This document shows positions 14,378 through 28,180 of a stretch of 64,000 nt of DNA, piece after piece. Numbering within the stretch: the stretch's first letter is position 1; every line of letters begins with the position of its first letter. The notes beneath the pieces were generated by a model, which was given only the letters and a program-made list of their open reading frames with translations, did no database searches and was not told the origin of the DNA. The stretch is from Paralvinella palmiformis (taxonomy: Eukaryota > Annelida > Polychaeta > Terebellida > Alvinellidae), in contig JAODUP010000071.1 of the NCBI GenBank assembly GCA_025642065.1, positions 1 to 64,000 of the forward strand. The letters are read 5' to 3'. A program made the position numbers and the translations under genes.

Positions 14378-14802
14378 TGATTAGCAATCTGCCTAGACTC
14401 CATTGGCACATAGAACCTTCTAACACATACACCAGTAAGCCAGCATTATGGATCTAGTACTTTAGATAAATCAGATACACTAATTTCAACTCTAAAACTG
14501 ATAAATGTGGCATTTTTACTTGATACACGTTCAATTGACCTTACTTCGGTATACGAATATATTCCTGCTAGGTGCGGGTGCTCCTTTGAATCCTCCCGCG
14601 AGCACGATGCGAGTTCCGGTAACTGGCTTAGGACGTGTTTTCTTACGTTGTTTCCCCTGGTAACGGAATCCTTCATTGTATCCGCTCGATTTGTTTGATA
14701 CATTGGAGACAAGCGATGTACTTGACTCACCGCGCCTAAGCTTGTTAAAGCCTTTAGTCGCACCCATAACTGGATTTTGTTTTGCCATGTTAATAGCACC
14801 AC
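14378..14802 (-). pseudogene. LINE ORF1 C-terminal remnant
   Basis: Two overlapping minus-strand frames join by a frameshift near 14540. The first gives TRIVLAGGFKGAPAPSRNIF, then the second gives SFRVEISVSDLSKVLDP, then a continuation reading GVCVRRFYVPMESRQIA. This resembles the esterase-less, RRM-like ORF1 end common in mollusc CR1-type elements. It has no start context of its own and belongs to the element at 11440-14875. Confidence 0.55.
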
Positions 14803-15159
14803 TAGAAGCTGCAGCCGAGCTCTCTATGTCCGTATCTGGTGGCCGACATAGTCGAGAGACATGATGTAGGTGAATTGCAATTTCAATTTTAGCTCATGGA
14901 ATACTGTCATCTGTATTCGTTAATAAGTCATATCGGTGTATATTGGGAAGGTAACACGCCAATATTGCCTATGAATGAAATGTTTACTAATATATAAGTG
15001 TTAACTCTATACCGGCTGGTTTTGGCCGCTAAACACACACACACATAGGCTGATGAGTAGACCAGACACATGCTTAGGTATACGCACACATCTATCAATA
15101 TGTGGAGGTATGGAACATTTTATTTTTAGATTAATGTATGTATAGTTGTATTTGTATTT

Positions 15160-16260
15160 AGATTTATGGAGGTAGGTCTCGAAGGATGTTTAGATATGTT
15201 GATGCTCTGTGCCTGTTGCCTCTTTATATGTACCCTAAAACGCACATTGCCCGTGCCAGACATCTTATCTATTTCCATCCAGATTCCTTATTACACCAAT
15301 GTAAGAAAGTTATGTCATTATTACAACATGTTTGAGTCTATTAGCTTTGTTATGTATCATGTAGAATCTATATTGTTGTCCTCTTATGTGGTCTGGCGAA
15401 ACGACCTATTAATTCATACAATGCTGCTTGGTGGATTTATACTCCTGGAGTCGTTTGTTACTCCGGCACACATTTCCATTAGTATTAAGCTGCGGACAGA
15501 GTGTTTTCCCATATTATGAGTAATAAGGTTACACTGATATAGGAAATTTGTTAAATGTATAGCTATTATAATCCCGACGTGTCATTCGCAGTATCGGAGA
15601 TCTGCCTGAAATCCGATGTTCTCTACCATGGGTCAAATAGATCAAGTGGATAGGCGCTTTAATTTAGATCCCACCACACCTAACTGCATATACTTAGGGA
15701 CGCTAAATTAGGCGTGAATGAATGTTCACTTAGTGATGAATGCTAACGTATAAGGATTACCTGTTAGGTTCGAGTAAATCATAGTATTTACTCAGGTTTG
15801 AGACGATATTTCGTTCTAGTCCAGTAATAATCCATTGTGCGGTATTGCTATTTTGTTTTTATTTTAGTTAAATCGCTTCAGTGAGTCCATACTGAGTTAG
15901 TGTACATTATCTTGGTTATGAACAAACTGTAATGTTTGTTAACACGCTGAGGGTATATAAAAGGCTTATATTTTCACTTAGGTTAGAGAAGAACTTCGAC
16001 GCCAGACCAGTCGGACGTGTATCGATATACATGGTTCATATAGGTAGGATTTATTCAGTTATTCGAACCCAGAATAAAGCTGAGGTCAGCATCTGAGGTG
16101 TCGAAATGTTTTATATATAGGTTTCTTTTGGACCACAGAAAATTACTGTTGAAAGTAAACTGTGGTGTCAAAATAGTTTATGATATGTATGTAGCAAGTC
16201 ACCATTGAACCACACGGACATGTTGTTTGCTCAGAGCTGTGGTATCAAATGGTATGTTTT
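15160..16260 (+). repeat. Left arm of a 1-kb inverted duplication, with LTR-like signals
   Basis: It is inverted at 25770-26735. The arm holds an ORF-like stretch (15166-15519, VESILLSSYVVWRNDLLIHT) also present in the other arm (26384-26800 minus). It also holds TATATAAAAGGC at 15954-15965 and an AATAAA at about 16073. A TATA box followed within about 120 bases by a polyadenylation signal suggests an LTR-type end. No gag or pol text was found, so the class is unknown. The 3' part recurs directly at 16865-17155. Confidence 0.6.
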
Positions 16261-16489
16261 ACGTGCTTCCACACACCCACACACACACGAACACACACGC
16301 ACACACATGTTAATCATGTGAATAATGTCTGTCACAGTCTACACAATGATTCAATCCCATGGTCTGCAGTCCTATTTAATGCACTCTTTGGCATTCTATT
16401 TGTTCTCATAGTCAATTAAACACTGGGAGAACCGTATTGTAGTATACGAGTTTTTCTGCATGGACTATTGATTATTCTGCAAGGACGAA

Positions 16490-16760
16490 TAAACATATTC
16501 CACGGCAATTACAGGCCATTATTTAATTGTTTCCGTGAAAAACAGGAGCCCAGTAATGGTGGGGGCTTGTCATGTGTTTACATTTCACGGCTAAAAGCAT
16601 ACAGGGGTAACTGCTATCCTGCATTTATTGGATTGTGTTTTTTTTTCCTTCTAACTGAACAGGGTAAACATTAAACATAGCCATGATTGTTAATGTATCT
16701 CACTTCAAATTAGAAATGACCAGTGTTAATGGTATATAATCAATAAGAACCTTTAACAAG
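16490..16760 (+). repeat. Diverged direct copy of 22370-22600
   Basis: They share the order ATTGTTTCC...AAA, CAGTAA, TTTGTCAT/TTGTCAGG, a TTCTAACTGAACnGGG word, and a closing AATTAGAAATnACnnnTGTT. Similarity is moderate. The second copy is in turn inverted at 28870-29200. The run of AT-rich non-coding DNA holds no gene. Confidence 0.45.
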
Positions 16761-16864
16761 TTGAAAATATACATTTAATAATCACCTTTGTGCGAAGATT
16801 GCTTGATCTGAGGATATAAGCCAACTAGAATCACCCCCCCCCCCCAACACACACAGAAGCGAAA

Positions 16865-17155
16865 TAGGCGGTGCCAGTCCATTCGGACGCCTATCGATAC
16901 GGTTCATATAGGTAGGATTTGTTAAGTTATTTGAATCCAGAATAAAGCTCAGTAAAGGTCAGTATCTGGGTTGTAGAAATGTTCTATGTATAGGTTTCTC
17001 TTGAATCACAGAAAAGTACTGCTGAATGTAAACTGTGGTGTCTACGTTGTTACCTTGTGTATATACTAATTTCCCATTGAACCATACGCACGTGTTGTTA
17101 ACTGCGAGCTCTGGTGTCAACGTGTCAAATGGTATTCATTATACGTGCTTCCACT
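16865..17155 (+). repeat. Direct repeat of 16005-16270
   Basis: Both copies contain GGTTCATATAGGTAGGATTT, CCAGAATAAAGCT, AACTGTGGTGTC and, at the end, ACGTGCTTCCAC. They are about 0.86 kb apart, in the same orientation. The pair could be two solo or partial LTRs. Confidence 0.6.
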
Positions 17156-18162
17156 TTTGTAAGTAGCCTGCATGCAGTCGCTTCACCGTGGGCGTATACT
17201 TATCACGCGTTACTTACTAGATTACGCAGCTCAAAGTCTCGCGTCAACATGGCTGTGGCGCGATGGATAGTTCAAATTTGCCGCTTCGGTGAAAAATTAT
17301 CAAATTGTTGAGTAAATTAAGTCTTTTTGGGGCTAAAACGAATGATGAAGCGCTGGTATGTTACTAGTATAAGAATAAATTTACAGCAGAAAACGAGAAC
17401 CCAATCTGATAAGATAGAGCTGCAGCAAATTTCGCTTGTTTATATGACCATTGTCATTACTAACCCAGCAGACATATAAAATAATAATGCATATTTATAT
17501 AGCCCCAGGACCAATTAACCTTTTTCTGAGGCGCTGTACAGTATTATTATCCTTGACTCAGACCTGTATCAACCCAGCACAAATATCAACTCCCAGTAGA
17601 GCACACAGCGTATGTTGCCATTAAAGGTGCAAAGGCATGTCGACCTGTCAGGTTCTCATTTTTATGGATGAGTCAACCAGTCCCTACATGACAGCATTTC
17701 AACTCCCGGAATCTCGAACCCGTGACCCATCGACAACGAATACTATGCACCAACTAACTGCGCAATCACGGCTGGACCGTAATTATTATATTAAATTGGG
17801 TTAGAAATACACGGCCAATTATCAGCTTAAAATGTCTATATCTACTGGATTTAAAGGGCTCGGACATACGAATTTTATCCCCTTCTAATTTTAGCATTTT
17901 ACGCGATTAAACAATACCCATGATTATTTGTTTTAACGACGATCCACTGCGACACAGCATTCTCATTAAGTAGGTGACACCATTGCACGAAAACTGGTCG
18001 ATCGATAAACCTTGTGACGTCACAACAGTCAAATATATTCGCCTTGTAAGCGCCGTCATTGATCGTTTCGTTGTGGAATTGATTTTTTTTAATTGTAAAA
18101 GCGATGCTAATATTGTGTTTTTGGTGTTACGACCGGTATATTTAGATGTATAAGGGTTGATA
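17140..18162. repeat. Duplicated block, copy D4, interrupted by a SINE and the CR1-like LINE
   Basis: It matches 39240-40130, including CACGCGTTACTT, GCGCTGGTATGTTACTAGTAT and the SINE at 17479-17779. The block resumes at 21084-21140 after the LINE. Confidence 0.6.
17479..17779 (-). repeat. tRNA-headed SINE, family A, second copy
   Basis: Same insertion site in block D4 as 39509-39830 in D3, so the SINE was inserted before D3 and D4 separated. Box A and B are slightly decayed (TGCGCAGTTAGTTGG, GGTTCGAGATTCC). Confidence 0.65.
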
Positions 18163-18409
18163 TATTTATGACGTGACGTTTGGCGGGAAGTATGACCGGC
18201 TCTCGATGTAATGGAACCGGAATATTTATCGGATAGTTCAGCTATTAGATAAGTATTTATTTTGCATATTATGTAATATAGATTTAATTTATATTAATAT
18301 AAATTGATTATATTTAGTTTTTTTGTACTTCTTGTATTTTATTTGTAATTGCTCATTTGACGCCCTATTTTATTTTTAATATTCACTTATTTTATTTATA
18401 TAATTATAA

Positions 18410-19080
18410 TGAATTATACTAGAGATCAGTTGCTTGCCTTACGACCCTATGGTGGTAATAACATTTATTTAGAGATGCGCCCCGTAGTGGAAAACATTCA
18501 AAGCAGATTGGGTCTGGTGCAAGTAATTTGATCACTGTGCCAATAACACCATATAATGGTAAAGCTGTACAAAATGTAAGTATTGGTCTTATAAATTGTC
18601 AGTCGATATGTAATAAATCTGATGAAATATCTGATGTTATTAAGAATATGGATTTTGATGTTCTTGTCATTACAGAGACTTGGTTGACTGGTAATGTTTC
18701 AGACCAGAAAATTGTTGGTTATGTGACTCCAGCTGGATATTCATTCCATCGTGCAGCTCGGATTCATAAAAAAGGTGGGGGAGTCGGCATTCTTCTCCGT
18801 GATTCTTTGAACTGTGAAACCCATTTGCGTCTTCTGAAAATTACCAATTGACTTTTGTATCTGTGGGGGGAGGGTATGTGTTCGTGTAGCTTTTATCTAC
18901 CGATTAGATCCCACTAAGAAAAATGGTCTGAAAGCAGCAGATTTCTTCAAGAAAGTTTCGGGATTTGTTGACTCTCTTGCTACCAACAGTGGCCATCTGT
19001 TGATCTTAGGTGATTTCAATATACAATTCAATATACATTGGGGTTGCAACTTTAAGGACAAAGGAAATGCCAAGCAGACC
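18410..19080 (+). pseudogene. LINE ORF2 N-terminal and endonuclease remnant with internal deletion
   Basis: A frame from ATG 18410 (MNYTRDQLLALRPYGG) passes by frameshift into the frame 18528-18851. That frame has IGLINCQSICNKSDEISDVI, VLVITETWLTG (ETWL catalytic block) and HKKGGGVGILLRDSL. Another shift gives YRLDPTKKNGLKAADFFKKV and LLILGDFNIQ (near 19003-19025). The SDHF block is missing: sequence jumps directly to the linker PMLQWYNKNIQAAKRHRRY, which shows an internal deletion. Confidence 0.75.
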
Positions 19081-19379
19081 AATGCTTCAATGGTACAATA
19101 AGAACATACAGGCTGCAAAGAGACACAGAAGGTATTGTGAGCGGCTGTGGATCAGGACCAGTTTGTGTGTTCATTTTGAAATGTTCGAGGTCAGTAAATT
19201 CTTGTTAAAAATACCCTTGCCTCTGCTAAATCTGAATATTATAATAAAAAGATCAAAGCATCCAAGGGAAATCAAAGGACTGTAATTCCAAATAATATCA
19301 AGTCAGATAAAGATTTGGCTCATCGTTTTAATAACTTCTTCTGTCAAAATATATTAAATATACATAAGAGTCCTGCATA

Positions 19380-20940
19380 TCCGTGATGGATACATTTGAG
19401 CCTTTTACAGAGACTGATATTAGACAGTTGCTGAAAAAGTCATCTAATGCTTTCTGTCCAGTTGATCGATCCTATGCCTACTTGTGAAAGATTGTCTGGA
19501 TTTTCTGATAAACCCAATTACAAATATAGTTAATAAATCATTATCTCTGGGTCTTTTCCCAAGATCCATGAAAGTTGCCATTGTAAAACCATTAATAAAA
19601 AACCACACTATGGACTGTAGTATTCTAAACAATTACAGACCTGTTTCAAATCTTACATTTTTATCTAAAGTTATAGAAAAGGCAGTTGCTTTCCATCTAA
19701 ACAAATATTTTATCATTAATAACCCTAATGAATCATTACAGTCTGCCTATAAAAGTGGTCACAGCACTGAAACTGCCTTGGTTTGGGTGAACAATGATAT
19801 TATGATGGACCTGTCTGCTGCATTTGATACAGTTGACCATAATGTACTTTTCTCTAGATTAAAAGGCATGTTTGGTCCGTCAGGTAAAGTACTTGAATTG
19901 TTTCGATCTTATCTACAACAACTCTTCCAGAAAGTGTCTGTTCATGGTATTTTATCTAACATTCAATTTTTTGTATCTGGTGTACCGCAGGGTTCAGTTC
20001 TTGGTCCTCTGGTTTTCACAATGTATACCCGTCATCTTGTGATCATTGCGCAGCGATATTGGGTTAAGTATCACTTCTATGCTGATGATACACAGCTGTA
20101 TATATATCACTGGATCCTGACAATGAGTTAAAATTCTCATCTTCCTTGAAGAATTTAGAACATTATATTGCTGATATACGGCTATGGATGACTCAAAATC
20201 TTCTAAAACTAAATGATAATAAAACAAATATTTTATATTTGGCATCACTACATTGTGTTAAATCTCTAAAGACACCAGCATTACAGATGGGTGCCTCTTC
20301 GATTACCTCTAATGGGTCAATAACAAATCTAGGGGTTAATTTTGTACTAATGTATTAACATGAATGAACATGTCACATCAGTATGCCGAGCTCCCTACTA
20401 CCATCTTAAAGACATCCACTGTTTAAAAGCATTCTTCGCACAAGAATCACTTGTAAATGTAGTCCATGCCTTTGTTACATCTCGTATAGACTATTGTAAC
20501 TCCCTGTTATATGGCATATCTGATTATAACATTAATCGCCTTCAGCGAATTCAGAATAGTGCAGCTCGCATTTTAACAAATACTAGAAAATATTATCATA
20601 TCACCCCAATTCTTCAAAAACTACATTGGCTACCTGTTAGATAGCGTATCCATTTCAAGATTTTCTTTATAACTTATAAATCTATTAATACTAAGGCGCC
20701 AGAATACCCGTGTGAACTGGTTTCCATTAGAAAGTCATCCCGAAAACTCAGGTCAACCAGTCAGATACTATTACAGGTGCCAGTGTCTCGGCTCAAGTCA
20801 TATGGTGATTGTGCGTTTAATGTTGCAGCCCTCACTTTGTGGAATAGATTGCAGGCAAATATTAGAAATGAGTCGTCTCTTGAAAATTTTAAATCTCTTC
20901 TAAAAACACACCTATTTAAGGTCGCTTTCACAGATAAATA
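19380..20940 (+). pseudogene. LINE ORF2 reverse transcriptase, broken into four frames
   Basis: The main frame, 19484-20131, carries NYRPVSNLTFLSKVIEK, SAYKSGHSTETALVWV, DLSAAFDTVDHNVLFSRL (first aspartate block), VSGVPQGSVLGPLVF and HFYADDTQLY (YADD box). It then shifts to 20146-20358 (thumb), 20360-20644 (YCNSLLYGI, RIQNSAARI) and 20712-20903 (C-terminus). Upstream, 19390-19480 gives the lead-in FTETDIRQLLKKSSNAFCPV. Almost all RT blocks are legible, but stops and shifts separate them. Confidence 0.85.
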
Positions 20941-21144
20941 ATAATTATCTTTTAAATCATTACAGGGTTTTTACAGACATTATTTGGGGTATTATTATAT
21001 TACATATTATTTGTACAGCACATTTGAATGGCTCCTGCTAGTAAGGGCGCTTTATTAAATATACATTATTATTATTATCAATAAAATCGTTGTGAAATAT
21101 AGTATGGTACCGTGTTGTGTATGGATGCAGAAATATTAGATTGG

Positions 21145-21985
21145 ATTAATTAATATCTGCAGATCGACATGAGTATTCTAGGCAAATTGCCCAAAAAACA
21201 ATATCATGATTTAACTGTATAGAACAAACATATACCGTATTTACATTGTTTATTTAAATACATGTATGTAAACCAATCTTAATATAAATACTAAATTACA
21301 TCTATACATTCTACTTTCTATTTTTAATTTGATTTATATATATGCTATTTTAAACAAGTTGGTATATCTAGATATATTTCTAACATATTCGTATATATTG
21401 ATACATTTCTAACAAGTTCCTACTTCCAGATACATTTCTGACATATTAATACATCTGGATACATTCCTAACAAGACACAATTAAGCATACATCTAGAGGC
21501 GTTCCAAACAAGACATATAGGTCTTATTCTCTAAAACTATTTTGTATGATGGATCTGTTACATTGGTCTGCGTCTTTGTTGGAAGGAAAACCATAAAACC
21601 AAGACACTTCTATGCCAGATATATTATGTATAAATATATTTAAATAACTCTTCCCTTCTGTCCTATTAAACCATACCACACTCGTATATCTATCTATGAA
21701 GTTGTCTTTAATGAGTAATAATCAACGGAAAAACTTGCCCAGTAAACATCTCCTAGAAGACATATTGGCTAATGATGTATCATAATTTCTTTTGTCGCTG
21801 ATCATAATTAAGAGAGGTGAGCGTAGGAACATGATCTTTGAATTTGTCTTGATCTGTTATTTTCACAAAAGATCCAGCGACAACTGCACGTGTATAGTAA
21901 TATATGTGCTAATACTACTGCTAACCGCAACATTTAAAAAAATACAATGCTAAATTAATATGGATAGGAGAAACAGCTATAAGTA
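21145..21985 (+). repeat. Direct copy of 29565-30375
   Basis: Near-identical AT-rich sequence begins ATTAATATCTGCAGA and runs through TATGTATGTAAACC-like words and GATCATAATTAAGAGAGGTG to GCTAAATTAATAT. There is no ORF of note. The two copies diverge after a TA/GT microsatellite here and an AAT array there. Confidence 0.8.
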
Positions 21986-22008
21986 AAAGTTACAAATATG
22001 TGTGTGTG

Positions 22009-22011
<3 letters not shown>

Positions 22012-22071
<60 letters not shown>
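22012..22071. repeat. (AT)n and (GT)n microsatellite
   Basis: It separates two blocks that are differently oriented in the partner locus (21145-21985 and 22090-22560). Confidence 0.95.
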
Positions 22072-22072
<1 letters not shown>

Positions 22073-22089
22073 CGGGGGGGGAAATATTA

Positions 22090-22560
22090 TTACAAATCGA
22101 GATAAGAGGGACTACAATCAATGATAACAATTTATTTATGCATTGATCATAAAATTATGCCTAGATAATCAGAACTAACTCATCCTGGAGCCGTCTGATA
22201 AGTTACAATGTAGAGCCCCCCCCTCCCACTCCTATATCTCCCGTGTTAAAATTGCTAACGTTTGTATGTTGTGGTTTATATTGTAAGCCTACTTTTCTTA
22301 CTTAAACTTTAAATTCTTAAAATAGTATATTTAGCAAGGACAAATTTTACAAGTTCGAAATTCAGGTCATTATTGAACTGTTCCCACGAAAAGGGGAAGT
22401 CCAGTAAAGTCAGAGATTTGTCAGGCATTCATTTTTCCTGGAAAAATGAATGTGACTGTTTTTCCTCCATTTATTACATTGAGCCCCTTGATTGTTCTAA
22501 CTGAACTGGGAAGACATTAAAAATATGTTGTAATCATGAATGTACCTCTCTTCTAATTAG
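22090..22560 (+). repeat. Inverted partner of 28870-29370
   Basis: GCCGTCTGATAAGTTACAAT and ATATCTCCCGTGTTAAAA here appear reversed as TTTTAACACGGGAGATAT and ATTGTAACTTATCAGACGGC near 29213-29265. No coding sequence is seen. Confidence 0.75.
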
Positions 22561-23355
22561 AAATAACTGTTGTTGATGAATAAGAGCTTTTAACTAGTTC
22601 GTCATATATGTCTATCGATATAAATCAAAGCGAATATATGCGTGTGCGTGCGTGCATATGTGTGCGTATTTATTTGTCTGTGTGCACGCAAACATTCTGA
22701 CAAAAGAGGCTTGAGCGGTGGCGAATATAACATTGGCTGGGACTGTGATTGTGACTATGATGTCGCTGATGACCAGTATGTTGACAACTACCAAGTCAAA
22801 GGTGTCCACCATGTCGGCGGCGTCCATCACTTCGACCAAGGCCTTCTAGCGTTGCGAAGGTGAAATCAACGTCAACTAAAATTAAATGGATTCCTATAAA
22901 CAAACAAAAAAAAACATTCATTCTATGTTCCAATTGAATTTTAGGACACCATTTCCTATGATGATTGCTTCATCAGTAAAGCAGTTTTCATTGGCCAATG
23001 GAATCCAATTTCTTTTGTTGGAAAAGGCATTGATGTCCTCCTAATCTCATAGTAAGTTCTCTGATGGCTGTTCAAGACTTAGAAATGGAAAGAATTTATT
23101 TATCCTCACTCCCAAGGTAAAACCAAGAATGTCATCAAATTGATTGTGATAGTTATATTTTATAGCTGTTATTGTTTATTCCAATAAATTATTTACTCAT
23201 TGAAATTCGTTTTATTTTTATTTTATAGTTTAGCTTTATAGTCCGTGCAGAGCGCGGTTTTCTTGTTTGTATTTAATAATAGCAATACCTGATTCTGGTA
23301 TAAAAATAAGTGCACTTTTGCAGAGATTGATTGCTGCGTAAATTGTGTATAGCGG

Positions 23356-23398
<43 letters not shown>
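23356..23398. repeat. (CA)n microsatellite
   Basis: About 21 units, followed by a diverged copy (23400-23590) of the sequence at 15690-15860. Confidence 0.95.
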
Positions 23399-23404
<6 letters not shown>

Positions 23405-23737
23405 ACTGCATACACTAAGGGATGTTAAATTAGACATGTTTGAACATTCACGAAGTGATGAATTTAAACCTATGAGGATTAGCTGTTAGGTTCGAATGAA
23501 TCATAGTATTTTCTCATGATGTTTCTCAGGATATTTCGTTCTAGTCCAGTGATAAGTCATTGTGCAATGTTGCTACTTTGTTTTTGTTTCTATGAAGAGT
23601 TCTGATATAATTACCCATTTTTAGGTATTTTGCCACTCGTGGACGTATAGGACTATTTCATTACTTCAAGGACTAGTTGATTTTAAAAGTCACTAGTCCT
23701 GCAGCAATGTTTTCCTTTTAATGTTACATTCTATCCC

Positions 23738-23739
<2 letters not shown>

Positions 23740-23785
<46 letters not shown>
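23740..23785. repeat. (TA)n microsatellite
   Basis: About 22 units in AT-rich non-coding DNA. The stretch 23600-24290 around it holds no recognisable gene. Confidence 0.95.
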
Positions 23786-23788
<3 letters not shown>

Positions 23789-24296
23789 AATGAATAGACA
23801 ATTGCTGTCTGTGAACACATTGTCGTTCAAATGTATTGTACTTATCTTCTATGTGGTTTGGGCTTCACATAGGCAATAACGTATTTTAACTAACTTAATA
23901 TTGTTTCGTAAAAGTGACATCAACTTCAGAGAAATGTGAGGTCTCTATGGCCTAATTACAACTGGGCTATGTGTAAAGCGTGTTTCATCTTACACTTTAT
24001 CTCATTCCTTTTAGATATTACTCACCCCAAATAGTCTACGGTGTGAACAAATATGACATTAAAAAGGTGTCAGGTTATTGAGACAGCCAATTGATTTACG
24101 TAGTTTAAAATGATGAAGTGGTTGACTGTCGGAATGGAAACAAGAGAAAGGTGTATCATTATCTTTTTAATTTCAAAATATTATACATGTTTAGTTAAAA
24201 CAATGAAATTATATTTGATATATTTTGCAAACAATAATAAATTAGCTCTATTTATTGGTGTCAGGATCTGGTACAGGCAGAAAATGTGACTTTTAC

Positions 24297-24830
24297 CAGG
24301 CATGGGGTAATCGTAATTGGTAATCGTAATCGATTGTAATCAATTACATGATCTCAAGTAATCGTAATCGCCATTTCCAGATGCAATTTAATCGCAATCG
24401 TAATCAAATACATTGTAAATATATTCGTAATCAGTGATTGCTTTCACGATTACACGAGGTGTTTAATTATTTATATCATGTTATATCATGTCAAAATATC
24501 TATATGGTTTCACGGACAATGTTCTAGCAACCCCACGTGTAAACACAGGTACTCTGTGGAAGCAGAGACTCCGGATTATCTGCCAACATCTTATATTCCA
24601 GTTAATAGTGATGCACTCCAATATTGGAAGATTTACCAAGAATCGCACCCCACCATTGTAAAGCTTGTCATGAAATACATCGCTATCCAATCAATGTCTG
24701 CTGCAGTTGAGAGACTTTTCTGTATTAGAGGGAAAATACCCACCCACCCTTCACCTGATCCCTGCCGTCTAGGGGATCGTATCTTTGAACAACTCGTGTG
24801 CATAAAACAATTCTCACTTTGATTAGTACA
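24297..24830 (+). mobile_element. hAT transposon relic with transposase C-terminus
   Basis: The ORF 24478-24822 ends in the hAT dimerisation region: ALQYWKIYQESHPTIVKLVM, then SMSAAVERLFCIRGKI, then PDPCRLGDRIFEQLVCIKQ. The usual SSAxxER motif reads SAAVER here. At 24297 a CAGGCATGGGG end is followed by repeated TAATCGTAATCG units, which looks like a 5' terminus with subterminal repeats. The N-terminal transposase and BED finger are missing, so this is an internally deleted copy. Confidence 0.65.
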
Positions 24831-25591
24831 CTTTGCGACATCGTATTGGCAAACAATTTGAATCGATAACCATTCTCCTGACGTCGCCCAATGCTTGACA
24901 TTTACACACAATAAACATTAATTAACAGTTCTGTCTGATCTACAAACCAGTGGACTATTTTCATGCAGTCCTAGCTTACAGACAAACAATGATGTTGACG
25001 GATGGCAGACGGCGTAATGGACATGCCAGACGAGGACAACTACAGTTTTATTTATCGACCGAACTGCTTCATAGAGAAGCACAGCAGAATGTGGGAGTGG
25101 AATAAGGTGCAGCGCCATCAACCTTCGGCACATACAAAACTATACAGGCGAGGATATTCATTTTGTGTGGAAAATCCAATAATGGAGAGAAAACAATTAA
25201 ACAGCTATACTTGCTTGCTTTGTATTTCGAGGAGTATTCCCAGGCTGTCGCTTGTTTAGCACAGCCTACCACAGCTACTTGGTGCATGATATTGTATTAA
25301 TACTCCAACTGGAGATCCATAACATTTAACTTTAATGTATTAATATGCAATTACGCACATCAATGTTCCTTCAATTAATAATGATTAGTAACAATTTCAT
25401 ATCAAAATTCTGAGATAATTAGTAGGCATATTATTTATTGATGACGATTGAACGGCCACTTTTGTGCACATGGTAGGCTAAATGTATCGTCAATAAATAA
25501 ATAAAATTAATTATTTTCCAACTGCAATTGTTTCTTATGAAATCTATGTGCACAATATTCACTTGACAGGTTCATCAAATAGAGTATTTAA

Positions 25592-25622
<31 letters not shown>

Positions 25623-25769
25623 TATTTCGCACTCAGTGGTACAGTCATTTGGTGCATATAATGATTAGCGCATGTGCGTGAACGTATAGGCACATTTAAT
25701 TACAACAATTATTATTCAAAATATCATTAATTTCAACCATGCTTAATTCAGTGGGTGACAATCCATTTC

Positions 25770-26724
25770 TGATCAAATAAATCCTACCTATATGAACCAG
25801 ATACACGTCCGATTAGTCTGGCGTCGAAGTTCTTCTCTAACCTAAGTGAAAATTCAAGCCCTATATATAGCCTCAGCGTGTTAACAAACATTACAGTTAG
25901 TCCATAACAAAGAGAATGTACACTAACACAGTTTCAGGCCCTATATATAGCCTCAGCGTGTTAACAAACATTACAGTTTGTCCACAACAAAGAGAATGCA
26001 CACTAACACAGTATGGACTCACTAAAGCGATTAAACTAAAATAAAAACAAAGTAGCAATACCGCACAATGGATTATTACTGGACTAGAACGAAATATCGT
26101 CTCAAACCTGAGTAAATACTACAATTTACTCGAACCTAACAGCTAACCCTCATACGTTTCCGTTCATCACTAAGGGAACGTTCATTCACGCTTAATTTAG
26201 CGTCCCTAAGTATATGCAGTTAGGTGTGGTGGGATCTAAATTAAAGCGCCTATCCACTTGATCTATTTGACCCATGGTCGAGAACAGCGGATTTCAGGCA
26301 GATCTCCGATACTGCGAATGACACGTCGGGATTATAATAGCTATACATTTAACAAATTTCCTATATCAGTGTAATCTAATTACTCATAATATGGGAAAAA
26401 ACTCTGTCCGCAGCTTAATACCCATGGAGATGCCTGCCGGAGTAACAAACGACTCCAGGAGTATAAATCCATCAAGCAGCATTGTATGAATTAATAGGTC
26501 GTTTCGCCAGACCACATAAGAGGACAACAATATAGATTCTACATTATACATAACAAAGCTAATAAACTCAACATGTTTTAATAACGACATAACTTTCTTA
26601 CATTGGTGTAATAAGGAATCTGGATGGAAATAGATAAGATGTCTGGCACGGGCAATGTGCGTTTTATGGTACATAGTAAGAGGCAACAGGCACAGAGCAT
26701 CAACATATCTAAACCTCCTTCGAG

Positions 26725-26735
<11 letters not shown>
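25770..26735 (-). repeat. Right arm of the 1-kb inverted duplication
   Basis: Reverse complement of 15160-16090, with good identity over most of its length. It differs by an 80-bp tandem duplication at 25858-26017. At its right edge (26725) it joins directly a copy of the block found at 6390-6490, so the junction marks a rearrangement breakpoint. Confidence 0.65.
25858..26017. repeat. 80-bp tandem duplication
   Basis: CCCTATATATAGCCTCAGCG at 25859 recurs at 25939. Both units run through GTTAACAAACATTACAGTT and AACAAAGAGAATG. The other inverted arm has a single unit with an altered TATA (near 15890-15965). Confidence 0.75.

Positions 26736-28180
<1,445 letters not shown>

Larger units (their letters stand above)
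11440..14875 (-). mobile_element. Decayed non-LTR retrotransposon inserted in the 5' flank of receptor unit 1
   Basis: Minus-strand order is ORF1 remnant (14802-14378), endonuclease (about 14340-13500), linker (13500-12830) and reverse transcriptase (12820-12040), with a tail down to about 11485. Flanks prove the insertion. Sequence left of 11362 and right of 14880 is contiguous in receptor units 0 (around 1870-1960) and 2 (around 35480-35560). A TA microsatellite (11365-11424) marks the 3' junction. Several frameshifts and stops make it inactive. Confidence 0.75.
18163..21083 (+). mobile_element. CR1/L2-like non-LTR retrotransposon relic, plus strand
   Basis: Endonuclease, linker and RT follow in order. 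The element ends in a GGGCGCTTTATTAAATAT(ACATT) tail with ATT repeats, a 3' end like those of CR1/L2-type LINEs. It interrupts a duplicated block. The sequence before 18163 and after 21083 is contiguous in the copy near 40313-40345. Missing catalytic blocks and several frameshifts make it dead. Confidence 0.75.
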
